From contig CADBTO010000020.1 of assembly GCA_902797565.1 (NCBI GenBank), positions 1 to 9,227 of the forward strand: 9,227 nt of DNA. Direction: 5' to 3'. This DNA comes from an uncultured Lachnospiraceae bacterium. Its GTDB lineage: Bacteria; Bacillota; Clostridia; Lachnospirales; Lachnospiraceae. Under the pieces are notes generated by a model that worked only from the letters and a program-made list of their open reading frames with translations, searched no databases and had not been told where the DNA came from. Position numbers and translations under genes: made by a program. Positions 1 to 7,413 of this stretch are shown in pieces. Positions within the stretch are counted from its first letter, which is position 1; every line of letters starts with the position of its first letter.

Positions 1-2138
1 GCCGCCTTGACAAGCTTGTCAATCTCGAAGCCCGGCTCCACCTCCGCAAGAACGGCACCCACGCTGACATGGACTCTGACCACGGTATTGGAAAGCTGCA
101 CCTCCTGCGCCGCAACCGCCTTGCAGATACCGGAAGCACGTTCGCGGTCCAGATCCCCCTGCGGGAAGAACACCACGAATTCCTCGCCGCCCCAGCGGCA
201 GACCGGGCAATTCAGATAGCCTTTCACTGCCTTTACCACATACTTCAGCACAATATCCCCGTTATCATGCCCGAAGGTGTCATTGAATTTCTTAAAGAAA
301 TCAATGTCCATAATCACCAGTCCCACGATCTGCTTCTGCGGTGTCTCGTGTTCCTCCTGCTTTGCCCAAAGATCCAGCAGATATTCATTGAAACCACGCC
401 GGTTCATCGCCCCCGTAAGCTGGTCTGTAAAACTGTAGCGGCGCAGGCGCTCCTGGAAATCCCGCTGGCGCATCATCACGCACATAAAGTATTCCAGCAG
501 CTTATGTGACTGAAGCACTTCATTCACACGATCCGGCGGCATATTCATGATTCCAAAGAACCCGATCATCTTCCCTTCATACGAGAGCGGCCCCGTCACC
601 ATGCTGTCGACGCCATGCGTGATCGCAAATTCATACACCATCGGCCCGCGTTTCCGGCATTGCTGTGGTTCACTGAATGCAATATGGTCTTCCGGCGAAT
701 GCGCTTCCCCCCATTCCCGGAACACATCCATAAACGGAATCGGCTTCGCTGCTGCCTGATAACGGATCTCCCCCGGCCTGACCCATTCATACGTATTCTC
801 AAAGGTGCCGCGTTCCCGCTCCTCATAGATGAACGTCCGTTCCGCATCCAGCGACTCGCCCAGGTACTCCATCATCTGCGGCAGAACATCCTGCGCAGAA
901 TCCCCGGACAGGGAATAGACCAGCAGCCCATTGATGAAGCTCTCCCGTTCCTTTTCCCGTTCTTCTTCTCCCAGCCGGCGCACCACCTGCATCAGAATCA
1001 GAATCAGGCAGGCCAGAATCCCGATTCGCAGGAACACACCGCCATCCCCCACATCACCGCCTTTCAGATTGCACCGGACCAGGTCTATCCCCGCACCGGC
1101 CAGAAAACTGATGCCCGCCGCATCAAACAGCAGGCTACGTCCGCCGCCAATGCTGGCACCGCGGTAACGCAGATCCTCCAGAAGCATCCCGATCAGGAGC
1201 ACTCCATTGGCCGCCAATGCCACATTCACAATCCAGAGCAGCTCATGCATATCCACGCCCATGCCAAAATGCACGGCACATACCAGCAGCCACGCCGCGA
1301 GCGATATTCCAATCGAGGCATATTCGTAAATCCGCTTTTTCAACCTGGTGCAGGAACAGATAAACACGGTCAGCGGATACCCGAAAAGCAGCAGAAAACT
1401 ATAATCCACCAGACGTGCCAGCGCCGCATATGCCTGATTGTCTCTCATAAACAGGTGCGGCACCAGCGTCTCCTGGGCGGTCCAGATTCCCAGAAGCACA
1501 GCCAGAATCCCCAGCGCATACAGGTTTGCGCCGTCCTTTGCCGTTCTCCGTCCTTCCACACTCAAGCGCAGCAAAAGAACCGTGATCCCCAGAAACAGAA
1601 TCAGCATCGAACAGCCAAACGGCAGGCCATGACTCTGCAGCATCCAGGAGAAATACGCCGATGGTGAACAAATCGCCATCCCTTCGATCTTTCCGCGTTT
1701 TTCCTGCGGATAAATCTGGCTGACCCAAATCCGTATCACTTTCCCGCAATAACTGGTATCCAGCGGCACTTCGTGGAACATATAACCATAGCCGCGCCCC
1801 GTCAGATTAGGCCTTGCATGGAACGAACCAACCTGCCTGCCGCCAATATAGACCTCAAAATCAAGATCCTGGCTGACAAAATTGAGCGTATCCCCATCCC
1901 TTACATACCTGGGACATGTTTTTTCGAAAATCCGCCCATTCTTCGTGCCAAATGCCGGAAGTTCCGACAAATCATACTCCACGCCTTCGTACTCCCAGCG
2001 ATCGCCGAAAAACCTATGCTCCCGTATCTTCTCTCCGCTTTTCCGCGCCACCGAAACAGCGGCACCAGCCAAAAACACAACCACAACCATGCAATACAGG
2101 ATGATTGCCAGCCTCCTTCCGCCCAGCCATTTCCACAT
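1..2138 (-). CDS. Membrane diguanylate cyclase: 7TM sensor, GAF-like and GGDEF domains (3' end off window)
   Basis: Predicted to make cyclic di-GMP from two GTP at the inner face of the membrane. Frame is open from ATG at 2138 to base 1 (712 residues, no stop), preceded by GGAGGGG with 6-base spacing. Residues 10-31 form a signal anchor; about 32-165 are an extracytoplasmic domain; seven hydrophobic helices follow (near 172-191, 205-222, 241-263, 274-292, 299-318, 338-354, 368-385), the layout of 7TMR-DISM receptors. A charged linker (389-400) leads to a probable GAF domain (about 400-555). The GGDEF domain starts at SFTDQLTGAMNRRGF (569-583), has MDIDFFKKFND (610-620), GHDNGD (623-628) and GGEEF (650-654). 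D611 and E652 match metal ligands, N619 and D628 guanine contacts. The inhibitory RxxD site is absent: its place reads YLNC (641-644). About 20-30 residues are missing beyond the edge. Second gene of an operon with the ABC-class ATPase. Ligand unknown; GGDEF call is firm, GAF less so. Confidence 0.93.
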   Translation of the reverse strand, partial: MWKWLGGRRLAIILYCMVVVVFLAGAAVSVARKSGEKIREHRFFGDRWEYEGVEYDLSELPAFGTKNGRIFEKTCPRYVRDGDTLNFVSQDLDFEVYIGGRQVGSFHARPNLTGRGYGYMFHEVPLDTSYCGKVIRIWVSQIYPQEKRGKIEGMAICSPSAYFSWMLQSHGLPFGCSMLILFLGITVLLLRLSVEGRRTAKDGANLYALGILAVLLGIWTAQETLVPHLFMRDNQAYAALARLVDYSFLLLFGYPLTVFICSCTRLKKRIYEYASIGISLAAWLLVCAVHFGMGVDMHELLWIVNVALAANGVLLIGMLLEDLRYRGASIGGGRSLLFDAAGISFLAGAGIDLVRCNLKGGDVGDGGVFLRIGILACLILILMQVVRRLGEEEREKERESFINGLLVYSLSGDSAQDVLPQMMEYLGESLDAERTFIYEERERGTFENTYEWVRPGEIRYQAAAKPIPFMDVFREWGEAHSPEDHIAFSEPQQCRKRGPMVYEFAITHGVDSMVTGPLSYEGKMIGFFGIMNMPPDRVNEVLQSHKLLEYFMCVMMRQRDFQERLRRYSFTDQLTGAMNRRGFNEYLLDLWAKQEEHETPQKQIVGLVIMDIDFFKKFNDTFGHDNGDIVLKYVVKAVKGYLNCPVCRWGGEEFVVFFPQGDLDRERASGICKAVAAQEVQLSNTVVRVHVSVGAVLAEVEPGFEIDKLVKA

Positions 2139-2169
2139 ATCTGTCCCCTCCGGGAACCATTCCCACCGG

Positions 2170-3879
2170 TTATCGTACTTTCAGCCGCCGAAACCGGTTC
2201 AGGCAGCCAATCAGTTCTTCCTTCCGGAACAACGCCAATCCGGGCGCAGGTGTTCCACCGTCATAAAGCACTGCAACACCTTTCTGCCCGATCAGCCCCA
2301 TCAGCTCCTCCACGCTTTCCAGAACCGTCTTCTTCCCGTCCAGGATATTCCGGTACAGATATTTGAGGGCAGCTGCAAGCGCTGCCGTCTGTTCTGTATC
2401 CACAATCTGTTCAAGCCCACGCAGTTCGACGTGCTCCCGATCCAGCGAAAACGCATACATATCCAGTGTCTTCGTCTTGATGCGGTCTCCATGCTGCAGC
2501 TGCCTGTCCGGCACCGGAACCCGCTGCAGGAATGGCTCCCGGAAATCCCCCCGCGTCTGCGGCGCGTCATCAAACTCACTTGCCGCCGCCTTCGCCATCT
2601 CCGTGATCTCCTTCGGCATATAGCGATCCATCTGGATAATCGTGTCCGCCACATAGAAAAACGCACCGGAACTGCCCGCCACCAGGATCGTGGACATCCC
2701 TTTCATCTGGTACAGCCCCGTGATCCGCTCAAGGAATGGCGTGATCGGCTCCTCATCTCTTGCAACCACGCGCTGCATCAGGGCATCCCGCACCATGAAA
2801 TTCGTCGCACAGGTGTCCTCATCAATCAAAAGCAGCCTGGTCTGCGCCTCAAGCGCCTCCACCACATTTGCCGCCTGCGATGTGCTCCCGCTGGCATCCT
2901 CCGTCGAAAAACTCCGGGTATCCTTGCTGTTCGGCAGGTCATTGATAAACAGCGAGATATCCACGTTCCGGATGCTCCTGCCATCCTCCGCCCGCACCTT
3001 CATCGCGGAGCAATCTGTCAGGCACAGTTCCCTGCCGTCCCCGCCGATGTGGTTGTAAACCCCCTGTTCGAGCGCCTTGAGCAGCGTGGACTTCCCATGG
3101 TAGCCCCCGCCAACGATCAGCGTGATACCCTTTCTGATGCCCATCCCGGAAACCTTCCCCCTGTGGGGTGTTTCAATCGTGACAGAGAGCGACTCCGGAG
3201 AAGCAAACGCCACCGCATCCTTCATCGGGCGCTGTGACACACCGCTTTCCCTCGGCAGTACACTTCCATCTGCCACAAACGCACAAAGCCCCATTTCATC
3301 CAGCTGGCTGCGGATGGCAAGCTGGTCATCCGCCAGAAACATCGCCCGTTCTATCGCGCCATGATTTAATCTTTCATATAGCAAGGCGTCTTCTATCGCA
3401 CCCGGCAATTTTTCAATCAGGATTTCAATCAAACCATCTGCATTGATCGACCGTCCGAATGCCGGGAAGCCGACCTCGAACCGCAGTATGAGATCCCCAG
3501 TACAGTCATTGATCTCGCATGCGCTCCGCGAAAATATTTCCTGCCCCGGACGGGACGTGAAAATAACGCCGCTCTTTCCGGAACCGGTCTTCCGGAAATT
3601 CAGCCTGCTGATGCGCTGCCCGAAGGAACGGATCAGAAAATCCTCCATCGTCACGCGGCGGTGCGCCTCTTTATAGTATTCTTCCGGGATCCCCGCGACC
3701 CGGCCTTTCATCCGGACAGACAGCTTGGACGGTGCCGCAAACGGATCTCCCTGCACATGGTCGATCCCCAGCGTATACTTCCGGAACTCCCAGAGCCCTT
3801 TCGCTCCCTTATACGCCGGATAACTCTTATGGTCTACCGATTCCAGAAACCGTTTCAGATCTGCTTCACTTTTTCCCAT
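2170..3879 (-). CDS. Predicted ABC-class ATPase (Pfam ABC_ATPase, COG3044-type)
   Basis: A 569-residue cytoplasmic P-loop ATPase without membrane segments. The Walker A motif is GGGYHGKST (257-265). A signature-like ASGSTSQA lies at 329-336, and Walker B RLLLIDEDTCATN is at 348-360, with D353 and E354 as the metal and catalytic acids. An N-terminal glycine-rich TGSGKSG (98-104) is also present; I recall it as conserved in this family. The order and the length fit the stand-alone ABC_ATPase family, not transporter subunits. The trypanosome RNA-editing factor MRB1590 belongs to this family and binds RNA, so a nucleic-acid role is possible, but the bacterial function is unknown. The start at 3879 has GGGAG seven bases upstream. 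This is the promoter-proximal gene of an operon; its TAA is 31 bases before the diguanylate cyclase start. No permease gene is adjacent, which argues against transport. Confidence 0.92.
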   Translation of the reverse strand: MGKSEADLKRFLESVDHKSYPAYKGAKGLWEFRKYTLGIDHVQGDPFAAPSKLSVRMKGRVAGIPEEYYKEAHRRVTMEDFLIRSFGQRISRLNFRKTGSGKSGVIFTSRPGQEIFSRSACEINDCTGDLILRFEVGFPAFGRSINADGLIEILIEKLPGAIEDALLYERLNHGAIERAMFLADDQLAIRSQLDEMGLCAFVADGSVLPRESGVSQRPMKDAVAFASPESLSVTIETPHRGKVSGMGIRKGITLIVGGGYHGKSTLLKALEQGVYNHIGGDGRELCLTDCSAMKVRAEDGRSIRNVDISLFINDLPNSKDTRSFSTEDASGSTSQAANVVEALEAQTRLLLIDEDTCATNFMVRDALMQRVVARDEEPITPFLERITGLYQMKGMSTILVAGSSGAFFYVADTIIQMDRYMPKEITEMAKAAASEFDDAPQTRGDFREPFLQRVPVPDRQLQHGDRIKTKTLDMYAFSLDREHVELRGLEQIVDTEQTAALAAALKYLYRNILDGKKTVLESVEELMGLIGQKGVAVLYDGGTPAPGLALFRKEELIGCLNRFRRLKVR

Positions 3880-3970
3880 GCATTTTCTCCCTGATCGATC
3901 GCTTTTTCAATTTGTTGTATCAGGAAACCCGGCATTCCAAACGTTTTACCCTGCCCTCCCTGACTCTCAG

Positions 3971-3999
3971 ATTCTACCATTTTTCAAAACGGCTTGCAA
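3971..3999 (-). promoter_or_regulatory. Predicted promoter of the ABC-ATPase/diguanylate cyclase operon
   Basis: Read on the minus strand, TTGCAA (3999-3994) is followed after 17 bases by TAGAAT (3976-3971). A TG one base upstream of the -10 gives an extended -10 element. This fits a sigma-A promoter about 90 bases upstream of the ATG at 3879. It is predicted from sequence only. Confidence 0.6.
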
Positions 4000-4050
4000 G
4001 TATGAGAATGCGCCAAACATTCCCCCTGCCAGCGCTGATTTCTACTTGCA
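3995..4050. repeat. Inverted repeat TGCAAGTA / TACTTGCA in the divergent promoter region
   Basis: TGCAAGTA (3995-4002) and TACTTGCA (4043-4050) are perfect 8-base inverted copies with 40 bases between them. The left arm overlaps the -35 box of the minus-strand operon, and the right arm overlaps the -35 box of the chemoreceptor gene. They could be paired operator half-sites for one regulator acting on both promoters. Because the arms also contain the TTGCAx -35 sequences, part of the match follows from promoter function, and an 8-base match in a region this size can occur by chance. Confidence 0.35.
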
Positions 4051-4074
4051 TTTCACAGAAAACAGGTATAAAAT
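4046..4074 (+). promoter_or_regulatory. Predicted promoter of the chemoreceptor gene
   Basis: TTGCAT (4046-4051) is separated by 17 bases from TAAAAT (4069-4074), which lies inside TATAAAAT. This is a sigma-A-type promoter about 57 bases upstream of the chosen ATG. I saw no flagellar sigma-28 pattern (TAAA-N15-GCCGATAA), which might have been expected for a chemotaxis gene. Confidence 0.6.
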
Positions 4075-4116
4075 AAGAAATCAAAACCAGTATCATGTTG
4101 TTCATGGAGTGTAAAA

Positions 4117-4122
4117 AAGGGG
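4117..4122 (+). promoter_or_regulatory. Ribosome binding site that fixes the chemoreceptor start at 4131
   Basis: AAGGGG ends eight bases before ATG 4131. The frame also has an upstream ATG at 4095, but that one has no purine-rich site and would put a charged stretch ahead of the usual MKK start and first membrane helix. Confidence 0.7.
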
Positions 4123-4130
4123 AAACGATT

Positions 4131-5891
4131 ATGAAAAAAGCAAAACTCAATCTGGCGCAATTCCTTGCCGTCCTGGTCTTTCCGCTCGTCATCTGCATCG
4201 TTGCCAGCATCGTGATCCTGAGCATCGAAATGCTGCGGGTCGGAAAAAGCAGTGAGAAACTGTACTACAACACGCTGTTCGAAATCTGTACGGAAATCAT
4301 CAATACAGACCGTGACTTCTATCAGGCGCAGCTGGCTGCCGCTTCCTACCACTACGCACTGGATGCGCCGGAACTGCGGCAGAACAAGGCAATGGTAGAA
4401 AAGAACAAGCCGTATCTGGAAGACTATCAGGAAAACAAGCAGCAGACCACGGACCGTATGGCAAGTATCGCGCAGCTGGCACAGGGCAATGCAGACCTCT
4501 GGAGCGGTACCCCCGGAGAAAGCGGGGCAACCTTCGAGGAACTCTACAGCAAATTCCAGGCCTCCTTCAAATTATGGAGCGAGACCTATGATGTTGAAAC
4601 CTTTTCCGGAAACTGGACCACCTTCAGTTCCACGTTTGATACCGCCCGCAGTTATCTCTCCGAAATGTCGGATATTACAGAAAGCTGGGCGCAGACGGAG
4701 AAAACGCAGATGGAGAAGCAGATCCAGTCTGCGATCCTGCGAAGCGCCATCCTCTTCGGTGTCATCGCCTTCCTCCTGATGGTCGCTGCCATCGCTTCCA
4801 TCCGGCTGATGCACAAGAATGTGGACCAGATCAAACACAGTATTGGGATCCTGGCGAACGGGGACTTTGTGACACCTGTCGAAGACGCAAGTATCGTGCG
4901 GGATTTCTCTGAAATTATTGCTGCATTAAATAAAATGCGCGTGGCACTCCAGCAATCCCTGATCCAGGTCGTGGGACTTGCAAACGATGTAAACGCGCGC
5001 GCGGAAGATACCAAAAACCGCATCGGAGACAACCAGCAGATGACCTCGGATATCAACTCTGCCGTGTCAGACTTTGCAAACGGGGCGACCAGTATGGCAC
5101 ACGACGTACAGTCCACTTCCGATATCACGACCGCAATGGGGGAGGCCGTGACAAAAGTACTGGACTGCGCCCAGGACAATATGGCGAAGGGCCGCCAGGT
5201 CTATACCAATTCTGTCGATGTCCAGAAACAGCTGGCAGATCTGCAGGAAGCAGACAAGCAGATGGAAGAAAAAGCGAATGCGGTCGCCAAATCCGTGGAT
5301 GAAACTGCTGTCATGGTACACAAGATCACGGAGGCAGCTGCAGCGATTATCGGCATCGCATCCCAGACAAACCTGCTGTCCCTGAATGCTTCGATTGAGG
5401 CGGCACGGGCAGGGGAAGCCGGCAGGGGCTTCGCCGTCGTTGCAGGCGAAATCTCCCAGCTGGCAGAGCAGTCAGACAAGACCGCAAAAGAAATCACGGC
5501 AATGCTCTCTGACATTGGAAAGATTTCCGAGCTGAACAAGGGCATGGCCGGAGACATCCGGGAAGCCGTCGTTGGAGAATCCGCTGCAATGCAGCAGATG
5601 ATCGCAGCGTTTGATGAAATGCTCGGACTATTGCAGGAGACCGAGGAGGGCAACAAGCTGATCCTTTCCCTGGCTGAAAATCTGAACCGGAACAAAGATT
5701 CGATCCTGGACTCCGTGGAATCGCTGTCCAGCATCTCCCAGGAGAACGCGGCATCCACCGAAGAGACTTCTGCTTCCCTGGAAATGATGAGTTCGAATAT
5801 GTCTTCCGTGGTGGACGTGGCACAGGAGATGGAGCGGATTGCCCTGTCCCTGCGTCAGAACGTTGATTCCTTCCGGATCACGGAAGGCTGA
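4131..5891 (+). CDS. Methyl-accepting chemotaxis protein (transmembrane, four-helix-bundle-like sensor)
   Basis: A 586-residue chemoreceptor that should sense an extracellular cue and control CheA/CheW signalling. The first membrane helix is at about 11-33. An extracytoplasmic region without cysteines except C53 spans about 36-202; its predicted long helices suggest a 4HB_MCP-type ligand domain. The second membrane helix is at about 203-226, followed by a HAMP-like region (227-280). A long coiled coil then carries the signalling tip near 405-448, with [19 protein letters not shown] (411-429) and [10 protein letters not shown] (431-440). The return arm contains [13 protein letters not shown] (537-549), a typical methylation-region motif. 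The tip has LSLNAS where LALNAA is usual, a mild change. There is no C-terminal NWETF-like CheR/CheB tether. The gene has its own promoter and a possible terminator, so it is probably monocistronic. Class is certain; the ligand is unknown. Confidence 0.96.
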   Translation: MKKAKLNLAQFLAVLVFPLVICIVASIVILSIEMLRVGKSSEKLYYNTLFEICTEIINTDRDFYQAQLAAASYHYALDAPELRQNKAMVEKNKPYLEDYQENKQQTTDRMASIAQLAQGNADLWSGTPGESGATFEELYSKFQASFKLWSETYDVETFSGNWTTFSSTFDTARSYLSEMSDITESWAQTEKTQMEKQIQSAILRSAILFGVIAFLLMVAAIASIRLMHKNVDQIKHSIGILANGDFVTPVEDASIVRDFSEIIAALNKMRVALQQSLIQVVGLANDVNARAEDTKNRIGDNQQMTSDINSAVSDFANGATSMAHDVQSTSDITTAMGEAVTKVLDCAQDNMAKGRQVYTNSVDVQKQLADLQEADKQMEEKANAVAKSVDETAVMVHKITEAAAAIIGIASQTNLLSLNASIEAARAGEAGRGFAVVAGEISQLAEQSDKTAKEITAMLSDIGKISELNKGMAGDIREAVVGESAAMQQMIAAFDEMLGLLQETEEGNKLILSLAENLNRNKDSILDSVESLSSISQENAASTEETSASLEMMSSNMSSVVDVAQEMERIALSLRQNVDSFRITEG

Positions 5892-5933
5892 TGCCGCTTT
5901 ATCGTCAAAGTAACGACAAAATATGAAAAACAG

Positions 5934-5954
5934 CGGAAGAAACTTCTGTTTTTT
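5934..5954 (+). terminator. Possible weak intrinsic terminator after the chemoreceptor gene
   Basis: CGGAAG (5934-5939) pairs with CTTCTG (5943-5948), including one G-T pair, around an AAA loop. Six T residues follow (5949-5954). The six-base stem is short, so termination may be partial. The next gene's own promoter begins four bases later. Confidence 0.45.
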
Positions 5955-5957
5955 CCC

Positions 5958-5985
5958 TTGATTTTTCCCGGAAGAAGCATATAAT
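5958..5985 (+). promoter_or_regulatory. Strong predicted promoter of the CBM2-like gene
   Basis: TTGATT (5958-5963), a 16-base spacer and a perfect TATAAT (5980-5985) form the best promoter in the window. Transcription should start near 5992, giving an A+T-rich leader of about 60 bases before ATG 6052. Together with the strong ribosome binding site this predicts high expression. Confidence 0.75.
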
Positions 5986-6037
5986 GGATCAATATCTTTT
6001 AAGTTTTAGTTATTAACCATCTTTCTATTTTTCTTGC

Positions 6038-6044
6038 AAAGGAG
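6038..6044 (+). promoter_or_regulatory. Ribosome binding site that fixes the start at 6052
   Basis: AAAGGAG ends seven bases before ATG 6052. It rules out the in-frame TTG at 6034, which lies upstream of this site. Confidence 0.8.
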
Positions 6045-6051
6045 ATTGAAT

Positions 6052-6495
6052 ATGAAAGCATATGAAAAACCCACCGTTTTGCGGAACGAAGATATGGCAG
6101 AAGGCGTCTATGCTGCAAGCGGCGCAGACTGCTGGTCTGGAGACATTACGAGCGTCCAGGATTGGAACGGCAGCCACCACGTATTCGAGGCACGGATTGT
6201 ACACTCCACAGCTGTGGAACACATCTCTACGGCCTGCACGATCACGATGAAATTCTCAAACGTGGTCACAAACGCATACTCCGAGAACGACTGGCAGGTA
6301 GACGTGAATGGCGATACCGTAACTGTTCGTCGTCCGAGCCATGCAAACGCATACAAGTCCGGAGACAACGTGACATACAAGGTCTGGGTCCAGGCAGCGG
6401 ACGAAGCAACCACGAAGGCAATCTCCGGCCATATCACGTCCTTCTCCTGCGACAAGGCAGTCAATGTCCAGGGCGGCGGCGCAGACGGAAATTAA
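6052..6495 (+). CDS. Small protein with 'EGVYAASG' leader-like N-terminus and CBM2-like beta domain
   Basis: A 147-residue protein in two parts. Residues 1-24 (MKAYEKPTVL, then EGVYAASG at 17-24) resemble a leader block I recall from short Clostridial proteins. It is not a Sec signal peptide, since there is no hydrophobic core. Residues 27-133 look like a beta-sandwich of alternating polar and hydrophobic strands: C27, W38NGS, WQVDVNGDTVTV (81-92), AYKSGDNVTYKVWV (100-113), C133. This order, with cysteines near both ends and a tryptophan series (W28, W38, W81, W112), recalls family 2 carbohydrate-binding modules, where terminal cysteines form a disulfide and surface tryptophans bind polysaccharide. 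A short glycine-rich tail (GGGADGN) follows. No catalytic domain is attached, and no transporter or maturase is nearby. It could be a secreted glycan-binding protein or a precursor cut after the leader. The gene is real with high confidence; the fold and export route are inferences. Confidence 0.85.
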   Translation: MKAYEKPTVLRNEDMAEGVYAASGADCWSGDITSVQDWNGSHHVFEARIVHSTAVEHISTACTITMKFSNVVTNAYSENDWQVDVNGDTVTVRRPSHANAYKSGDNVTYKVWVQAADEATTKAISGHITSFSCDKAVNVQGGGADGN

Positions 6496-6530
6496 GACAT
6501 TCAGCGCGGCGACGCGGACGACAATCAAAT

Positions 6531-6559
6531 ATTGCGGCAGGAGCATAGCCTGCCGCAAT
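6531..6559 (+). repeat. Perfect 11-bp hairpin in the 3' untranslated region of the CBM2-like gene
   Basis: ATTGCGGCAGG (6531-6541) and CCTGCCGCAAT (6549-6559) are exact inverted copies around the seven-base loop AGCATAG. No T-run follows, so it is not a standard terminator. It lies between the stop codon and the true terminator, so it would be in the mRNA and could protect the 3' end or mark a processing site. Confidence 0.7.
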
Positions 6560-6607
6560 CGAGCAGGGGGCGGACGGAAAACTTCATTTCGCACCCCGTC
6601 GAATAGC

Positions 6608-6650
6608 AAACTCCCGGACAGATGCTGCTGCATCTGTCCGGGAGTTTTTT
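6608..6650 (+). terminator. Strong intrinsic terminator after the CBM2-like gene
   Basis: An 18-bp perfect stem pairs 6608-6625 with 6630-6647. It has the four-base loop TGCT and runs into six T residues (6645-6650). It lies between two convergent genes. On the minus strand the same stem is followed only by TTT and mixed bases, so it would stop the opposing transcript less efficiently. Confidence 0.93.
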
Positions 6651-6680
6651 CATACTTTTTTGTAACCCTGTTCGACCGGT

Positions 6681-7394
6681 TTACCACCATTCTCCGTCAT
6701 CATCTTCTCCCCAGTCATCATCCTCGTCATCCCAGCCATCCTCATCGTCCTCGTCATCCTCGTCCTCGTCCCCGTCGTCCTCGTCTTCGTCCTCATCCTC
6801 CTCGTCTTCCCCGCTGCGGGACGCTTCGCCATCCTCGTCCTCTCTGCTGTCACGCTCGTCCGCATACGGTTCGTCTTTGCCGCCCGCCTCTTTCGTGTCT
6901 GCCTCGTCCTGATCTTCCTCCACGGTCTTCTGGTCCTGCTTTGCCGCAGCCTTTTTGACCGTCACCGTGCAAGCCAGCTTATAGCCCCGGACCCTTGCAT
7001 AAAGTTTGGTCTTTCCTGCCTTCAAGCCCTTGAACACGACACAGGTATTGTTCTTTTTCGTGATCTTCAGCTTACCCTTATCCGCCACCGTCCATGTGAC
7101 CGTTCCCCTGGCATTCTTGATTTTCAACACGCCCGCCTGCCCCACCTTCAGCGTCATACTCTTCTTTTCAAGCGACGGCTTCGGAAGCTTGGATTTTGCT
7201 TTCGATGATGCGCTGCTTTTCTTCGCATACACGCAGCCCCCCTGCATCACAGGCGCCAGCAACAGCGACAGCGCCAGGGCAAACGCCACGGCAGCAGCCA
7301 GCCTTGGCCAGAACAGGTGTTTTGCCTGATCCTGCATCCTGCATTCCCTTTGTTTCGTCTGTTTCAGCTGTTTTCGCCGTTTCACCCATTCCAT
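6681..7394 (-). CDS. Exported/anchored protein with one Big_2-like Ig domain and a highly acidic tail
   Basis: A 237-residue envelope protein. A strongly basic N-terminus (KRRKQLKQTKQRE, 6-18) precedes a hydrophobic helix (about 31-50). This is followed by QGGCVYAKK (51-59), which suggests signal peptidase I cutting after VYA; C54 is a poor lipobox because Q stands at -3. Lysine/serine-rich residues 58-73 lead into a bacterial Ig-like group 2 domain (about 74-147), with the typical MTLKVGQ start, TVTWTVADKGKLKITKK (98-114), FKGLKAGKT and a final ACTVTV strand. Residues 159-237 are acidic: 34 of the last 42 are D or E, interrupted by G and W and ending GEWW. Big_2 domains usually mediate surface adhesion, but here only one is present, with no LPxTG motif or catalytic domain. 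The tail may bind cations or a basic partner. It has its own promoter and is divergent from the TPR-like gene. Domain call good, role unknown. Confidence 0.85.
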   Translation of the reverse strand: MEWVKRRKQLKQTKQRECRMQDQAKHLFWPRLAAAVAFALALSLLLAPVMQGGCVYAKKSSASSKAKSKLPKPSLEKKSMTLKVGQAGVLKIKNARGTVTWTVADKGKLKITKKNNTCVVFKGLKAGKTKLYARVRGYKLACTVTVKKAAAKQDQKTVEEDQDEADTKEAGGKDEPYADERDSREDEDGEASRSGEDEEDEDEDEDDGDEDEDDEDDEDGWDDEDDDWGEDDDGEWW

Positions 7395-7400
7395 CCCTCT

Positions 7401-7407
7401 ACCTCCT
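7401..7407 (-). promoter_or_regulatory. Ribosome binding site that fixes the Ig-domain protein start at 7394
   Basis: AGGAGGT (minus strand) lies six bases before ATG 7394. It excludes the longer in-frame ATG at 7451, which would add 19 residues encoded by untranslated leader. A later Met at 7337 is in frame but has no comparable site. Confidence 0.8.
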
Positions 7408-7413
7408 GTATTC

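Noticed and set aside
1882..3237. Long plus-strand open frame (451 codons) opposite the cyclase and ATPase genes, and a similar 350-codon frame at 615-1667
   Set aside because: Both are antisense to genes with clear catalytic motifs. Their translations are rich in R, H, P and Q with no recognisable domain, and no ribosome site supports them.
6052..6123. Classic double-glycine bacteriocin leader
   Set aside because: The expected LSxxELxxIxGG spacing does not fit, the end is AASG rather than GG or GA, and no peptidase-containing ABC transporter is nearby. I kept only the looser 'leader-like' description.
6720..6815. Tandem repeat-like TCG/TCC/TCA-rich tract
   Set aside because: It is the coding sequence of the aspartate/glutamate tail of the minus-strand gene. 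It is not an independent satellite or CRISPR-like array: repeat units are irregular and there are no spacers.
6622..6912. Serine-rich plus-strand frame over the acidic-tail region
   Set aside because: It is a shadow of the D/E codons read on the opposite strand, and it begins inside the strong terminator.
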